In this document: piece after piece, positions 32,412 through 41,671 of the stretch | How positions within the stretch are numbered: the first letter of the stretch is position 1 | Layout: every line of letters starts with the position of its first letter | From: Claveliimonas bilis | Lineage (GTDB): Bacteria > Bacillota > Clostridia > Lachnospirales > Lachnospiraceae | Reading direction: 5' to 3' | DNA length: 64,000 nucleotides | NCBI RefSeq assembly: GCF_020892095.1 | Contig: NZ_AP024845.1 | Span: 1-64,000 of the forward strand | The notes under the pieces: model-generated | Database searches by the model: none | What the model saw: the letters and a program-made list of their open reading frames with translations, nothing else | What the model was told of the DNA's origin: nothing | Made by a program: the position numbers and the translations under genes

Positions 32412-32795
32412 TTACACTTCCTCCGGAATATCTACTCCTGCAACACGAATATTGACATCAGCCACGGTAAGACCTGTCATATTCTCAATTGCAGTCTTTA
32501 CTTTCTCCTGCACTTTGCCGGAAACTTCCAGCACATTGTAACCATACTGAAGATTCAGTTTCAGTGATACGGTTACAATTCCTTCCAGCACATCTACTTT
32601 CACACCTTTAGATAAGGATTTCATCCCAAGACGGCTGATCAGCTCTTTTGTTGCATTGCCGGACATAGAAGCAACTCCCTCTACTTCCATGGCTGCAAGA
32701 CCTGCAATAATCGCAACAACTTCATCGGCAATCTTTACTTCGCCGAGATTTTCATCCTCTTTTATTGTATAGGTACTTCTTTCTTCTTTTCCCAT
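32412..32795 (-). CDS. Asp23/Gls24-family envelope stress protein
   Basis: A 127-residue protein of the Asp23 (DUF322) family: ENLGEVKIADEVVAIIAGLA, then EVEGVASMSGN and VSLKLNLQYGYNVLEVSGKV. These proteins form membrane-associated filaments linked to cell-envelope stress. It is the first gene of the nusB-xse-isp operon and sits behind the promoter at 32855-32883. The start at 32795 has GGAGGG 7 nt upstream; the frame is open to 32810. Confidence 0.88.
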   Translation of the reverse strand: MGKEERSTYTIKEDENLGEVKIADEVVAIIAGLAAMEVEGVASMSGNATKELISRLGMKSLSKGVKVDVLEGIVTVSLKLNLQYGYNVLEVSGKVQEKVKTAIENMTGLTVADVNIRVAGVDIPEEV

Positions 32796-32854
32796 TCTAT
32801 TGCCCTCCATTTATCACGTTTTGTTTTTGGCTCACATTACAACTAGTAATATAC

Positions 32855-32883
32855 ATTATAACAAATTTATATTCAAATGCCAA
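32855..32883 (-). promoter_or_regulatory. Promoter of the asp23-nusB-xseAB-ispA-dxs operon
   Basis: On the minus strand TTGGCA (32878-32883), 17-bp spacer, TATAAT (32855-32860). Confidence 0.72.
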
Positions 32884-32903
32884 TATTCTTTCCAAAGTCC
32901 CTG

Positions 32904-34508
32904 TCAGGAACGGCCAAATTCGGAGAGGATCAGACCTTCATTCCTGTCCTGAGTCATTCGGATACTCCACTCATTGACAAAAAGGAGCAAAGGACGATCC
33001 TTCAGGTCTTTAATCTTCTTCATGTCTGATGTGCCCGTCAGACGGTCCAGATCCAGATTTTCATTCTCGATCCACCGGATATACTCATATGGAAGGGGAT
33101 CCAGCCGGATCTCCACCTTGTATTCATTCTCCAGCCGGTATTTCAGAACGTCAAACTGAAGGACACCTACTACGCCCACAATGATTTCCTCCATTCCGGT
33201 ATTATACTCCTGGAAAATCTGGATAGCTCCTTCCTGTGCGATCTGGGAAATTCCTTTGATAAACTGCTTTCTTTTCATAGTATCCACCTGACGCACTCTG
33301 GCGAAATGTTCCGGCGCAAATGTAGGGATTCCTTCATAGACCGCTTTCTTATCGGATCCTGTAAGTGTGTCCCCAATGGAGAAGATTCCAGGATCGAACA
33401 CTCCTATGATATCTCCTGCATAGGCATTTTCAATAATCTTTCTCTCGCTTGCCATCATCTGCTGCGGCTGGGAGAGGCGCACCTTACGGCCTCCCTGAAT
33501 ATGCTGCACTTCCATGCCTGCTTCGAATTTTCCTGAACAAATACGCATGAAAGCAATACGGTCACGGTGAGCTTTATTCATATTCGCCTGGATTTTAAAT
33601 ACAAATGCGGAAAAGTCTTTTTCCTCCATAGGATCGATCTCTCCCTGATCTGACATTCTGGGCAGCGGAGAACTTGTCATTGCCAGGAAATGCTGCAAAA
33701 AGGTTTCTACGCCGAAGTTTGTCAGCGCTGATCCGAAAAATACCGGTGACAGTTCCCCTCTACTCACAAGCTCCTGGTCAAAGGCAGCTCCTGCTCCATC
33801 CTGAAGCTCTATTTCTTCTTCCAACTGAAGTCTCTGGGAATCATCGATCAGCCATGTAATCTCGGGATCATCGATCTTTACCTTTTTAACTTCCCCCTGG
33901 GCAGTTCCTTTTTTCGTGTCGGAAAAAAGCTCTACTTCTCTTTTTTCGCGGTCATAGACTCCTTTAAAGTTCTTTCCTGATCCAATAGGCCAGTTTACCG
34001 GGCAGGTTGCAATACCAAGCTCATTTTCAATATCGTCCAGCAGCTCAAAAGTGTCCATCGCTTCTCGGTCCATTTTATTAATGAAAGTAAAAATAGGAAT
34101 ATGACGCATGGTACATACTTTAAAAAGCTTTCTTGTCTGCGCCTCCACGCCCTTGGAGGCATCAATCACCATTACCGCTGAATCAGCGGCCATCAATGTA
34201 CGGTAGGTATCCTCCGAGAAATCCTGGTGCCCCGGAGTATCCAGAATATTGATACAGTAACCGTCGTACTCAAACTGCAGAACGGATGAAGTAACTGAGA
34301 TTCCTCTCTCTTTTTCAATCTCCATCCAGTCTGATACCGCATGCTTTGCTGTAGCCTTTCCTTTTACACTTCCTGCCTGATTGATGGCTCCTCCATATAG
34401 AAGGAATTTTTCCGTCAACGTCGTTTTACCTGCATCCGGGTGAGAGATAATGGCAAACGTCCGGCGTCTCTTTATCTGTTCTTTCATATCCTTTGTTAAC
34501 TCTGACAT
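32904..34508 (-). CDS. prfC: Peptide chain release factor 3
   Basis: A 534-residue translational GTPase that recycles RF1/RF2 after termination. G1 AIISHPDAGKTTLTEKFLLY, G3 ILDTPGHQDFSEDTYR and G4 FINKMDRE are complete. The open frame runs to 34652, but that part overlaps deoB; the start MSELTKDMKEQIKRRRTFAI at 34508 is normal for the family. It lies 4 bp after deoB. No clear terminator was found before the asp23 promoter. Confidence 0.95.
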   Translation of the reverse strand: MSELTKDMKEQIKRRRTFAIISHPDAGKTTLTEKFLLYGGAINQAGSVKGKATAKHAVSDWMEIEKERGISVTSSVLQFEYDGYCINILDTPGHQDFSEDTYRTLMAADSAVMVIDASKGVEAQTRKLFKVCTMRHIPIFTFINKMDREAMDTFELLDDIENELGIATCPVNWPIGSGKNFKGVYDREKREVELFSDTKKGTAQGEVKKVKIDDPEITWLIDDSQRLQLEEEIELQDGAGAAFDQELVSRGELSPVFFGSALTNFGVETFLQHFLAMTSSPLPRMSDQGEIDPMEEKDFSAFVFKIQANMNKAHRDRIAFMRICSGKFEAGMEVQHIQGGRKVRLSQPQQMMASERKIIENAYAGDIIGVFDPGIFSIGDTLTGSDKKAVYEGIPTFAPEHFARVRQVDTMKRKQFIKGISQIAQEGAIQIFQEYNTGMEEIIVGVVGVLQFDVLKYRLENEYKVEIRLDPLPYEYIRWIENENLDLDRLTGTSDMKKIKDLKDRPLLLFVNEWSIRMTQDRNEGLILSEFGRS

Positions 34509-34512
34509 CGTT

Positions 34513-35697
34513 TCAATCTCCGTTTTTCTTCTCAATTTCCGGCCACATGGAAGTCCCTTCCAACTTGCCCGGCACACCAAGATAGTGTAACACAGTTGCA
34601 GCCACATCTGCAAATGTATTTCTGATTCCCAGATCATGATTTTTTCTGACATGCTCCCCGCTTATCAAAAGAGGCACGTATTCTCTGGAATGATCCGTGG
34701 ACGGCGTTCCCGGATCACAGCCGTGGTCAGCCGTAATGATAAGAAGATCGTCCGCTTTCATCCGTCCTCGGATTTCCGGAAGAAAGGTATCAAATTCCGA
34801 CAGAGCCTTTGCATATCCTTCTATATCATTTCGATGTCCGTATATCATATCAAAATCCACAAGATTCACAAAACAAAGTCCTGTAAAATCTCTTTCCATA
34901 TATGCAAGCAATTTTTCAATTCCGTCCCGGTTGCTGACCGTACGCTGTGCCTCTGTAATCCCCTCTCCGGCAAAAATATCTATAATCTTTCCTACGGAAA
35001 GCACATCCATACCCGCCTTCTGAATATACGTAAGCATTGTATCTTTCGGAGGATGTACGGAAAAATCATGTCTTCCGGCCGTGCGGACAAAATCAGGCCA
35101 GGTTCCGGTAAAAGGCCTTGCTATGACCCGTCCCACATTATGCTCTCCAGTTAAGATTTGTCTTGCAATCCTGCAGTATTCATAAAGTTTTTCCGTCGGA
35201 ACAATATCCTCATGAGCTGCAATCTGAAATACACTGTCTGCTGATGTATAGACAATAAGAGCGCCGCTTTTCATATGCTCCCGTCCGTAATCTTTGATGA
35301 CCTCTGTTCCGGAATAAGGACGGTTGCAGATCACCTTCCGCCCGGTCTTCTCCTCAAAAGTCTTTATCACATCTTCCGGAAATCCGTCCGGATACACCGG
35401 CAGAGGACGCGTGGAAATAATCCCTGCGATCTCCCAATGTCCTGTTGTAGTATCTTTTCCGCAGGACGCCTCCTGCATTTTCCCATATGCTCCTTCCGGA
35501 ATGATCCCGGATCGTTTCTTCATGCCTGTCCCCCTGATAGACGACAGTCCCAGCGCCTCTGCATAAGGCATATGAAACGCCGGATGTTTCGACACTGTTC
35601 CAAGGGTATTGCTGCCTTCATCTCCATATGCCGCTGCATCCGGCGCTTCCCCTGCTCCCACACTGTCCAGTACAATAATAAATACTCTTTTTCCCAT
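34513..35697 (-). CDS. deoB: Phosphopentomutase
   Basis: A 394-residue alkaline-phosphatase-superfamily enzyme interconverting ribose-1-/deoxyribose-1-phosphate and the 5-phosphates in nucleoside salvage. MGKRVFIIVLDSVGAGEAPD gives the first metal ligand; GKDTTTGHWEIAG carries the phosphorylated threonine; LIITADHGCDPGTPSTDHSR gives the second metal site. GGAGGAG selects the ATG at 35697. Other nucleoside-salvage genes are absent nearby; instead it is paired with prfC. Confidence 0.94.
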   Translation of the reverse strand: MGKRVFIIVLDSVGAGEAPDAAAYGDEGSNTLGTVSKHPAFHMPYAEALGLSSIRGTGMKKRSGIIPEGAYGKMQEASCGKDTTTGHWEIAGIISTRPLPVYPDGFPEDVIKTFEEKTGRKVICNRPYSGTEVIKDYGREHMKSGALIVYTSADSVFQIAAHEDIVPTEKLYEYCRIARQILTGEHNVGRVIARPFTGTWPDFVRTAGRHDFSVHPPKDTMLTYIQKAGMDVLSVGKIIDIFAGEGITEAQRTVSNRDGIEKLLAYMERDFTGLCFVNLVDFDMIYGHRNDIEGYAKALSEFDTFLPEIRGRMKADDLLIITADHGCDPGTPSTDHSREYVPLLISGEHVRKNHDLGIRNTFADVAATVLHYLGVPGKLEGTSMWPEIEKKNGD

Positions 35698-35789
35698 AAT
35701 TATGCTCCTCCGCATTTTCTGCTCTGATTATACCCCTTTTATATGCCCGGTTCAATGAATTTCCGGCAGATAAACGTCCGAAAACAGGC

Positions 35790-35862
35790 AAAAAAGCACC
35801 GGAGCATGGGATTCTGCCCCTGCCTTTCCGGCATTTCAAAATCCCATGCTCCGGTGCTTTTT
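35790..35862. terminator. Strong bidirectional terminator between deoB and the LTD protein gene
   Basis: AAAAGCACCGGAGCATGGGA pairs with TCCCATGCTCCGGTGCTTTT over 20 bp with a 25-30 nt loop. It carries A and T runs at both ends, so it can end transcription from the LTD gene (minus strand) and, in principle, from the other side. Confidence 0.9.
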
Positions 35863-35870
35863 CGCGTTCT

Positions 35871-36590
35871 TCAGACTCCTTCACCATCTGCCGCCCCATA
35901 AGAACAACAAGGTTCATATTGCTTTTCGTACTCTCCTGTCACTTTATCGCTCCAGTAAAAAGTCCGTATTTTTCCAAGGTATGCATCTTCTGTCCCTCGT
36001 TTTCCGCTTCTTGTTACAATCGTATTTTCGGAAATCATATCTTTGCAGCTGCTTCCTTCCGTAGAAATCATATCTACAGGTTCTTTCCCTTTATAGAGCT
36101 TTACTGTTACGGTAGCCTGATTGTCTATGATAAGCCCTTTCCACTGGCGGTTGTATTTTTCAATCTGATATCCCTCATTTGGACATGCGTTTTCCTCTCC
36201 GCATATCAGATAATATCCTCCGGCCGGAATGGTCCCTGCCAGATCAATAAATTTTTCTTCCCGTATACCGTCGCTGCTTATGGTTGAACCCGCCATTCCT
36301 TCGATTCTTCCGGAACTGTAGCCCAATATGTATCCTTCCAGAGAAATGTCCTGTGTACCCGGATTATACAGTTCTATAAAATCATTGGAAAATACGCCTT
36401 CCTTACCTCCAGCGCCGTAAAATTTCGAAATGACAACCGTACTTTCCTTCTCTGCCCCATCTGACTGAAGGCTGTACATTCCAGCCAGACTTAGCGCAAT
36501 AACAGCTGTTGACAAAAGCTTCCACGCTGCTTTTTTCAAAACTGCATTTTCCTTTGAAGTCATCTTGCTCATCCCCTTCTCATTCATCAT
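35871..36590 (-). CDS. Exported lamin-tail-domain protein
   Basis: A 239-residue protein with an N-terminal signal or anchor segment (KLLSTAVIALSLAGMYSLQS) and one lamin-tail (LTD) domain: TVVISKFYGAGGKEGVFSND, then FIELYNPGTQDISLEGYILG and IPAGGYYLICGE. LTD domains in bacteria are found on secreted proteins, often with nucleases or adhesins; here no second domain is seen. Start codons at 36590, 36587 and 36563 are all possible. It follows the spoIIIA operon on the same strand, but there is no evidence that it is sporulation-specific. Confidence 0.75.
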   Translation of the reverse strand: MMNEKGMSKMTSKENAVLKKAAWKLLSTAVIALSLAGMYSLQSDGAEKESTVVISKFYGAGGKEGVFSNDFIELYNPGTQDISLEGYILGYSSGRIEGMAGSTISSDGIREEKFIDLAGTIPAGGYYLICGEENACPNEGYQIEKYNRQWKGLIIDNQATVTVKLYKGKEPVDMISTEGSSCKDMISENTIVTRSGKRGTEDAYLGKIRTFYWSDKVTGEYEKQYEPCCSYGAADGEGV

Positions 36591-36668
36591 TAGAAACCTT
36601 TTCTTTGCTGCTATTTTACACTATCTTTTTGAAATCTCCGGGTTCACACTGTTAAATCTCTGTAAAAT

Positions 36669-37304
36669 TTACTCCGCTTCAGCATGAACCGGGGTAATAA
36701 CAATATTCTGCGCGGCCACTCCCGTTTTTCTTGTAATAATATCCTCGATCTGCGCCCGGTTTGCGTCAGTAAGCTCCGCTGCATCCACCACAACATCTGC
36801 GCTGTCTGAAGTCAGACTTACTACAGCTTCTGAAAACCCTTTGGATGCAAGCAATGTCTCTGCCGCCGCTTCTTTTTCCGCCAGATCCGTCATCTCAACC
36901 ATCTGATTTACCGCTTCCGTTTTTTGTTCGTCGCTTAAGCTTTGATTATCAATGATCGCCAGAAGATCTTCCTTATTCTTTGCCCTCACCTGTTCTCTTG
37001 TGACCTTAGCTTCCGCCACGACTGCGCTGGCCTCTCCACTGGTAAGGACCGCTTCTCCCGGCGTACCCTCCACCGTCCCGTCATCTGCCGCTTCCCCATC
37101 CTGACTTTCAATATCTTCTGTATTTGCTGTCACATCTTCTTCTGAAATATCCAGAAGTTCCTGGTTTGCCAGTTCGCCGCTGGTCTGCGCCGCATCATCT
37201 TTCTCGCCAAAAAGGCGCCCGGAATAATTAAGATATCCGGCGGCCGCGATCATAACTGCAAGTGCGGCAATAATAATCTGATTTTTTCTGAATATTTTTT
37301 TCAC
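36669..37304 (-). CDS. spoIIIAH: Stage III sporulation protein AH
   Basis: A 211-residue protein with one N-terminal membrane helix (IIIAALAVMIAAAGYLNYSG), an acidic linker and a C-terminal ring-building (EscJ/FliF-like) domain, SKGFSEAVVSLTSDSADVVV, then IEDIITRKTGVAAQNIVITP. In the mother cell it joins forespore SpoIIQ to form the feeding-tube channel. Last gene of the operon spoIIIAA-AH. Confidence 0.88.
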   Translation of the reverse strand: MKKIFRKNQIIIAALAVMIAAAGYLNYSGRLFGEKDDAAQTSGELANQELLDISEEDVTANTEDIESQDGEAADDGTVEGTPGEAVLTSGEASAVVAEAKVTREQVRAKNKEDLLAIIDNQSLSDEQKTEAVNQMVEMTDLAEKEAAAETLLASKGFSEAVVSLTSDSADVVVDAAELTDANRAQIEDIITRKTGVAAQNIVITPVHAEAE

Positions 37305-37315
37305 TTTTCTCCTCC

Positions 37316-37930
37316 TTATTTTTCATTGAGCTTCATTACCTTAATTTTATGCGTGTCTACTCCAAATAATGCTTGGACTGCTTCCGTTATATTCTGTACC
37401 ACAACTCCCTTATCCCCTCCTTCCGCGATCACTACAACCCCCTCTACTTTCGGACTTAACTCTTTTGTCACATAGGGCGTCCCTCCTTCCCCCTGCTCCT
37501 CCTCTCCATATACGGTAACTACATCTGAGGAGTTCCTTACTGTAGAGCGGACTCCGCCCTGGCTGTCTTCCTCCGTTACATTTTCACTCTCTGTCTGGCT
37601 GTCCTTTTCAATGACCTTTTCTGCTGTGGATCCCAGAGTCACCATAACTTTTACCTTCCCAACTCCCGACACCCGTGACAGGGTGTCTTCAAGCCGTGTT
37701 TCCAGATAATCAGCATAACTTTCTCCATCCGTTTCTGACATTCCGGCAATCCTCCTTTCTTCTGCCATCCCCTCTTCATCCGTCTCCCCTTTCGATACAG
37801 GGAGGGCTATGACCAAAAGGAGAACCCCGCATAAAAGGAGGATCACCAGACTGTCCTTTTTTGGAAATTTTCTCTGTCCTAATATTTTCAAAAAGCGCTC
37901 CCCTATTTTTCCTCTTTTTTCACCTTCCAA
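37316..37930 (-). CDS. spoIIIAG: Stage III sporulation protein AG
   Basis: A 204-residue protein with one transmembrane segment near residue 25-45 (SLVILLLCGVLLLVIALPVS) and a ring domain (LSRVSGVGKVKVMVTLGSTA, SPKVEGVVVIAEGG, VVVQNITEAVQALFGVDTHK). It forms the large ring of the SpoIIIA channel. The start is a TTG at 37930 inside the last codons of spoIIIAF, with GGAGGAG 7 nt upstream. Confidence 0.88.
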   Translation of the reverse strand: MEGEKRGKIGERFLKILGQRKFPKKDSLVILLLCGVLLLVIALPVSKGETDEEGMAEERRIAGMSETDGESYADYLETRLEDTLSRVSGVGKVKVMVTLGSTAEKVIEKDSQTESENVTEEDSQGGVRSTVRNSSDVVTVYGEEEQGEGGTPYVTKELSPKVEGVVVIAEGGDKGVVVQNITEAVQALFGVDTHKIKVMKLNEK

Positions 37931-38264
37931 TCTGAATCTCCTCCACCTTAATCTCCGTTTCCTCTTCTCCTGCTTTCCCGACTTCTCCGGTTCTTTGCTG
38001 TCCCATATCTCCAGGATCGGCGCCTGCTTCTTCGATCCGTTCTACCGCTTCTTCATAATCACTCCCCTCATAAATCTTCCGTATGTCCTCGCCCATTCCT
38101 GTCAGCTTCCAGACAGGTGTTAAAAGGAGGATGACAAGAAGCGCTCCCGTAAAAAAACGAATGTATTTCTGGTATCCCTGATTTGGGATAACATGCATCA
38201 GAATTGTAATAAGTATCATAAAATAGGCAATACTTTGCATCCAATCATAAAGATACTGGAACAT
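37920..38264 (-). CDS. spoIIIAF: Stage III sporulation protein AF
   Basis: A 114-residue protein with two transmembrane helices (SIAYFMILITILMHVI and FFTGALLVILLLTPVW) and an acidic C-terminal soluble part. The HVIPNQGYQKYIRFFTG region is typical of SpoIIIAF. It overlaps spoIIIAG by 11 bp. This copy is shorter than in Bacillus, where the soluble domain is about 200 residues. Confidence 0.83.
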   Translation of the reverse strand: MFQYLYDWMQSIAYFMILITILMHVIPNQGYQKYIRFFTGALLVILLLTPVWKLTGMGEDIRKIYEGSDYEEAVERIEEAGADPGDMGQQRTGEVGKAGEEETEIKVEEIQIGR

Positions 38265-38284
38265 GTATTTTCCCCCTCTTTCTT

Positions 38285-39502
38285 TTATACGCTGCTTGTC
38301 GTTGCCGCAACAATTGCAATGGTTATCAAAAAAAGAATCCCTGCCGTAAATATCATGCGCATCAGGAGCTGACAGCCATCCGCCATTCCTCCAATACAGC
38401 CGGTAAGCCGTTTATCTGCCACCGGCTGCACTAAAGCTGCCGCAAGTTTATAGAAAAGTACCATTACTCCAATCTGGATAAGGGGTGCAAGGCACAATGC
38501 AAAACATATGACCGCTCCGGCTGCTCCCACTCCGTTTTTCACTACAACAGCCGTTCCCAAAATCACTTCCGCGGTTCCGCTTACAGCGTCTCCGATACCG
38601 GGGATCGCTTCCACGCCTCTTGCCACTGCGCTCCTTTTCACACTGTCCACAGCAGGCATGATCAGCCCCTGTATGGTATTCAGCCCGATCACACATGCAA
38701 GCATCGTTTTCAGTGTCCAGGATACCACTGTTTCTATCAGCTCTGTAAAGCGTGACAGATATTCTTCTTCCGAAAGATAGTTGAGCACCTTCATCATCAT
38801 ATAAATGTGTATTACCGGCAAAAGGAAACCAATGATCAAAAGTTCAATCAGGAAGATCAGTAATAAAATAAGATTATAAAAAGCCGCTGCCGTAACGCTC
38901 CCCTTTGCCAGAGAAACTGCCAGAAAATATACCGGACACAATGCTTGCATGAAATCAGCGAGGAGCCGGATTCCATCTTCCGTCCATTCTGCAGCACTCT
39001 GAAATGCATTCAGACAAAGAGCGATCATCAACATGTACAAAATATAAAAACTGATATCTGAAATCTGCCTGGAATCGAATACATCTGCAAATTTTGTAAA
39101 GATCGCTGCGATCAAAGCAATCAAAAGCATGTGTATTAAGCTTTCCCGATTTACCTGAAACGCATAAGTGAGCTGATCTGCACACAGTCTTTTTAAAAGG
39201 TCCGCCGAAACAGAGAGATCCCCTGACAGGATCTGGAGCACTGTCTCTCCAAAATCCAGCTTTTCATCAGGAAACAATCCCTCCAATTCCCGATTAATAT
39301 CGTCAAATTCCAGTTTCTCCTCCATGTACGCCCGAACGTCTCCTGCTTCCGTCTCCTCATATTCTGTTTCCGCTTCATATTCCGCTTTTTCATTTTCCGC
39401 AATATCAGCCGCCTTAACCGGTATCTCTTTGCTCCCCCACAGGAAAAAGAAGGAAAGAAGCAGTAAAGTTACGCCGAATACCCTTGCTATCTTTCGTCTC
39501 AT
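38285..39502 (-). CDS. spoIIIAE: Stage III sporulation protein AE
   Basis: A 405-residue polytopic membrane protein with a signal-like start (VFGVTLLLLSFFFLWGS) and about eight further hydrophobic segments. Conserved stretches include LIETVVSWTLKTMLACVIGL, NTIQGLIMPAVDSVKRSAVA and AIPGIGDAVSGTAEVILGTA. It is the largest membrane component of the mother-cell channel. It overlaps spoIIIAD by 4 bp. Confidence 0.9.
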   Translation of the reverse strand: MRRKIARVFGVTLLLLSFFFLWGSKEIPVKAADIAENEKAEYEAETEYEETEAGDVRAYMEEKLEFDDINRELEGLFPDEKLDFGETVLQILSGDLSVSADLLKRLCADQLTYAFQVNRESLIHMLLIALIAAIFTKFADVFDSRQISDISFYILYMLMIALCLNAFQSAAEWTEDGIRLLADFMQALCPVYFLAVSLAKGSVTAAAFYNLILLLIFLIELLIIGFLLPVIHIYMMMKVLNYLSEEEYLSRFTELIETVVSWTLKTMLACVIGLNTIQGLIMPAVDSVKRSAVARGVEAIPGIGDAVSGTAEVILGTAVVVKNGVGAAGAVICFALCLAPLIQIGVMVLFYKLAAALVQPVADKRLTGCIGGMADGCQLLMRMIFTAGILFLITIAIVAATTSSV

Positions 39503-39885
39503 GCCAAAAAATCCCTTATCATTTCCAAAAGGGCCAGGATTACCGGCAATCCCAGAACCAGAACCACTGCCTTTCCGAAAATTTCAATCTGCTGTGCGAT
39601 CGTCTGATATCCGGCATCCCGGCATATGGCAGAAGAAAATTCCGCCACATATGTAATGCCCAGCATTTTTATCAGCATTCCTGTATAAGCAGGCGCAAGG
39701 TCAATATATCCCGCAATTTCCTCCATAATATCAAGCACCACTGTAAGTCGGCTTAAAATGCCCAAAAAGATGATAAGGCTGATTCCCGCACATATATAAA
39801 TCCCGTATTCTGTTTTTCCTCCCTTGAACTGTATTGCAAGTAATGCCCCCGCCACGCCCAGGAGACCAATCTGCAGCATACTCAT
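39499..39885 (-). CDS. spoIIIAD: Stage III sporulation protein AD
   Basis: A 128-residue membrane protein with about four hydrophobic helices; YTGMLIKMLGITYVAEFSSA and ICRDAGYQTIAQQIEIFGKA are the family signatures. AC and AD are thought to form the export-apparatus-like part of the SpoIIIA complex. Confidence 0.9.
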   Translation of the reverse strand: MSMLQIGLLGVAGALLAIQFKGGKTEYGIYICAGISLIIFLGILSRLTVVLDIMEEIAGYIDLAPAYTGMLIKMLGITYVAEFSSAICRDAGYQTIAQQIEIFGKAVVLVLGLPVILALLEMIRDFLA

Positions 39886-39925
39886 TTTTCCCCTTCTTTC
39901 CTTGTGTTTCCCTGCTTCTTAGGAT

Positions 39926-40120
39926 CTACAGCGAAAACAACTCCTGTATCGCTGCAAACAGATCATAAATATAAGGAACGATCCAAAAGAGTACCAAAAG
40001 CAGTCCGGCAAGACTGGTGAGAAAGGCCTGTTCCTCCCTTCCGCTGTGTTTCAGTACCTGACTTAACACCGATACCAGTATTCCCACAGCTGCTATTTTA
40101 AAGATCAGATTTACTTCCAT
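39926..40120 (-). CDS. spoIIIAC: Stage III sporulation protein AC
   Basis: A 64-residue protein with two transmembrane helices (IAAVGILVSVLSQVLKHSG and FLTSLAGLLLVLFWIVPYIY). The sequence and its place between AB and AD are typical of SpoIIIAC. Confidence 0.9.
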   Translation of the reverse strand: MEVNLIFKIAAVGILVSVLSQVLKHSGREEQAFLTSLAGLLLVLFWIVPYIYDLFAAIQELFSL

Positions 40121-40130
40121 GAATGCCTCC

Positions 40131-40652
40131 TTATATCAGCAGTATTGCCAAAAATATTCCCCCGGCGGCTCCCAGAACCCGGTACAGCTTTTTCTTTGTA
40201 TGCAGACTCTGACGCTTTTCCGCCCTTAAGATCTCCAGCTGTTCTTCATACATTTTCAAATGGGTCAGCTGCATTTGTGTATCTGCATTGCCCAAATATT
40301 TTCCCAGATCATAAAGTCTTCTTTTCTCTATATCGCTAATGGACAGATCCGCCAGGCATTCTCTGGACGTCTTCTCCCAGATACATGCAAAGCTTCCGCT
40401 TTCCTTTGCATTCATCCTTTGATGCATTTCCAGCATCCAGCTCTTGTACGGCTCCTGTGCTGTCCGTGCAATGCTGCCAAAGGCTTCTGCCAGAAAGGCT
40501 CTGGCATAACGGATTTCCCCCTGCAGCATACTGCTGATCCTCTGAAGTTCTCCCAGCTGCCGGTATTCCTTTTCCAGGTCCTCTGAAGCTCTCCATCCTA
40601 TAAGGAAGGCTGAAGCAATAACAAGAGTCCCTCCCACCGCCTGCAGCATCAT
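40131..40652 (-). CDS. spoIIIAB: Stage III sporulation protein AB
   Basis: A 173-residue protein with a helix at each end (VGGTLVIASAFLIGW and VLGAAGGIFLAILLI) and a helical soluble core (LGELQRISSMLQGEIRYARA). It resembles GspF-type secretion components and probably helps position the ATPase SpoIIIAA. It overlaps spoIIIAA by 4 bp. Confidence 0.9.
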   Translation of the reverse strand: MMLQAVGGTLVIASAFLIGWRASEDLEKEYRQLGELQRISSMLQGEIRYARAFLAEAFGSIARTAQEPYKSWMLEMHQRMNAKESGSFACIWEKTSRECLADLSISDIEKRRLYDLGKYLGNADTQMQLTHLKMYEEQLEILRAEKRQSLHTKKKLYRVLGAAGGIFLAILLI

Positions 40653-41566
40653 ATCTTCTTCTCCATAAGTTTCCCGTTTTCATCATATATCCCCTGGATC
40701 TTCGCCTTCCCTTCCAGTATGATATATCGTTCAAATCTCTTTTCTTCCATCATTTTCCCCGACACAGGCTTTCTCCTAAGTTCCTCGATTGAGGCACCAT
40801 GCATGGTAGCCAGCATTCTGCATCCGCAGTGCATGGCATATTCGATGGCATGTACATCTTCCCGGGCGCCAATCTCATCTACTGCAATAACCTGGGGAGC
40901 CATAGATCGGATCAGCATGATCATCCCTTCTGCTTTCGGGCATCCATCCAGTACGTCCGTGCGGATGCCAAGATGATTCTGTGCCACTCCCATATAGCAT
41001 CCGGCAATTTCCGATCTTTCATCCACTACCCCCACTGTCATCCCTTTTATATATTGGTTGCCGTCGGATATCTGCCGTATCATGTCCCGAAGGAGCGTGG
41101 TCTTCCCGCACCCGGGCGGCGATATGATCAGCGTATGCTTAAGCTGGCGTCTGCACAGAATGAAGGGAAACACCTGATCCGCGCATCCTTGTACCTCATG
41201 AGAAATGCGGATATTTACCGAGGAAATATATTTCAGATTCTTTACCTGTCCTTTTTCCAGGATTGCCTGTCCTGTCATGCCTACCCGGTGTCCTCCTTCA
41301 ATCGTAATAAACCCCTGCCTCATTTCCTCTTCATAAGCATAGAGGGAATAATTGCTGGCGTAGTCAATGGTCTCCCTGACGTCCTCCGCTGTCACGATAT
41401 AGGGATGTCCTCTTCCAGGAATGTATTCCTCCCCTCCGCATCTCATCAGAAGCGGTTTTCCGGTTCTAAGCTTGATCTCCTGAAGTCCCTCATAAGTATC
41501 AATCTCCTTCTCTATCATCTCTCTGACCCTGCCGGGAAGGATTTTTAAAACTCTGTTTTTTTCCAT
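40649..41566 (-). CDS. spoIIIAA: Stage III sporulation protein AA (secretion ATPase-like)
   Basis: A 305-residue ATPase. Walker A is IISPPGCGKTTLLRDMIRQI and Walker B is VIAVDEIGAREDVHAIEYAM, with ATMHGASIEEL after it. It powers or assembles the channel needed for late forespore gene expression. The open frame runs to 41659, but the ATG at 41566 (MEKNRVLKILP) has a ribosome binding site (GAGGTGG). First gene of the eight-gene operon. A weak sigma-E-like -10 (CATATATAT) stands upstream. Confidence 0.92.
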   Translation of the reverse strand: MEKNRVLKILPGRVREMIEKEIDTYEGLQEIKLRTGKPLLMRCGGEEYIPGRGHPYIVTAEDVRETIDYASNYSLYAYEEEMRQGFITIEGGHRVGMTGQAILEKGQVKNLKYISSVNIRISHEVQGCADQVFPFILCRRQLKHTLIISPPGCGKTTLLRDMIRQISDGNQYIKGMTVGVVDERSEIAGCYMGVAQNHLGIRTDVLDGCPKAEGMIMLIRSMAPQVIAVDEIGAREDVHAIEYAMHCGCRMLATMHGASIEELRRKPVSGKMMEEKRFERYIILEGKAKIQGIYDENGKLMEKKI

Positions 41567-41620
41567 CTTTGTCCACCTCTTTAACCCATATATATGTAAG
41601 GCAGAGCATTTTATTACAAG

Positions 41621-41651
41621 AAAAAAGGCCATATGCATTCGCATATGACCC
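41621..41651 (-). terminator. Terminator of pnp
   Basis: Minus-strand hairpin GGTCATATGC / GCATATGGCC followed by TTTTTTCTTG, 22 bp after the pnp stop. Confidence 0.88.
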
Positions 41652-41671
41652 TCTGTCATTTTCTCTTTTTC

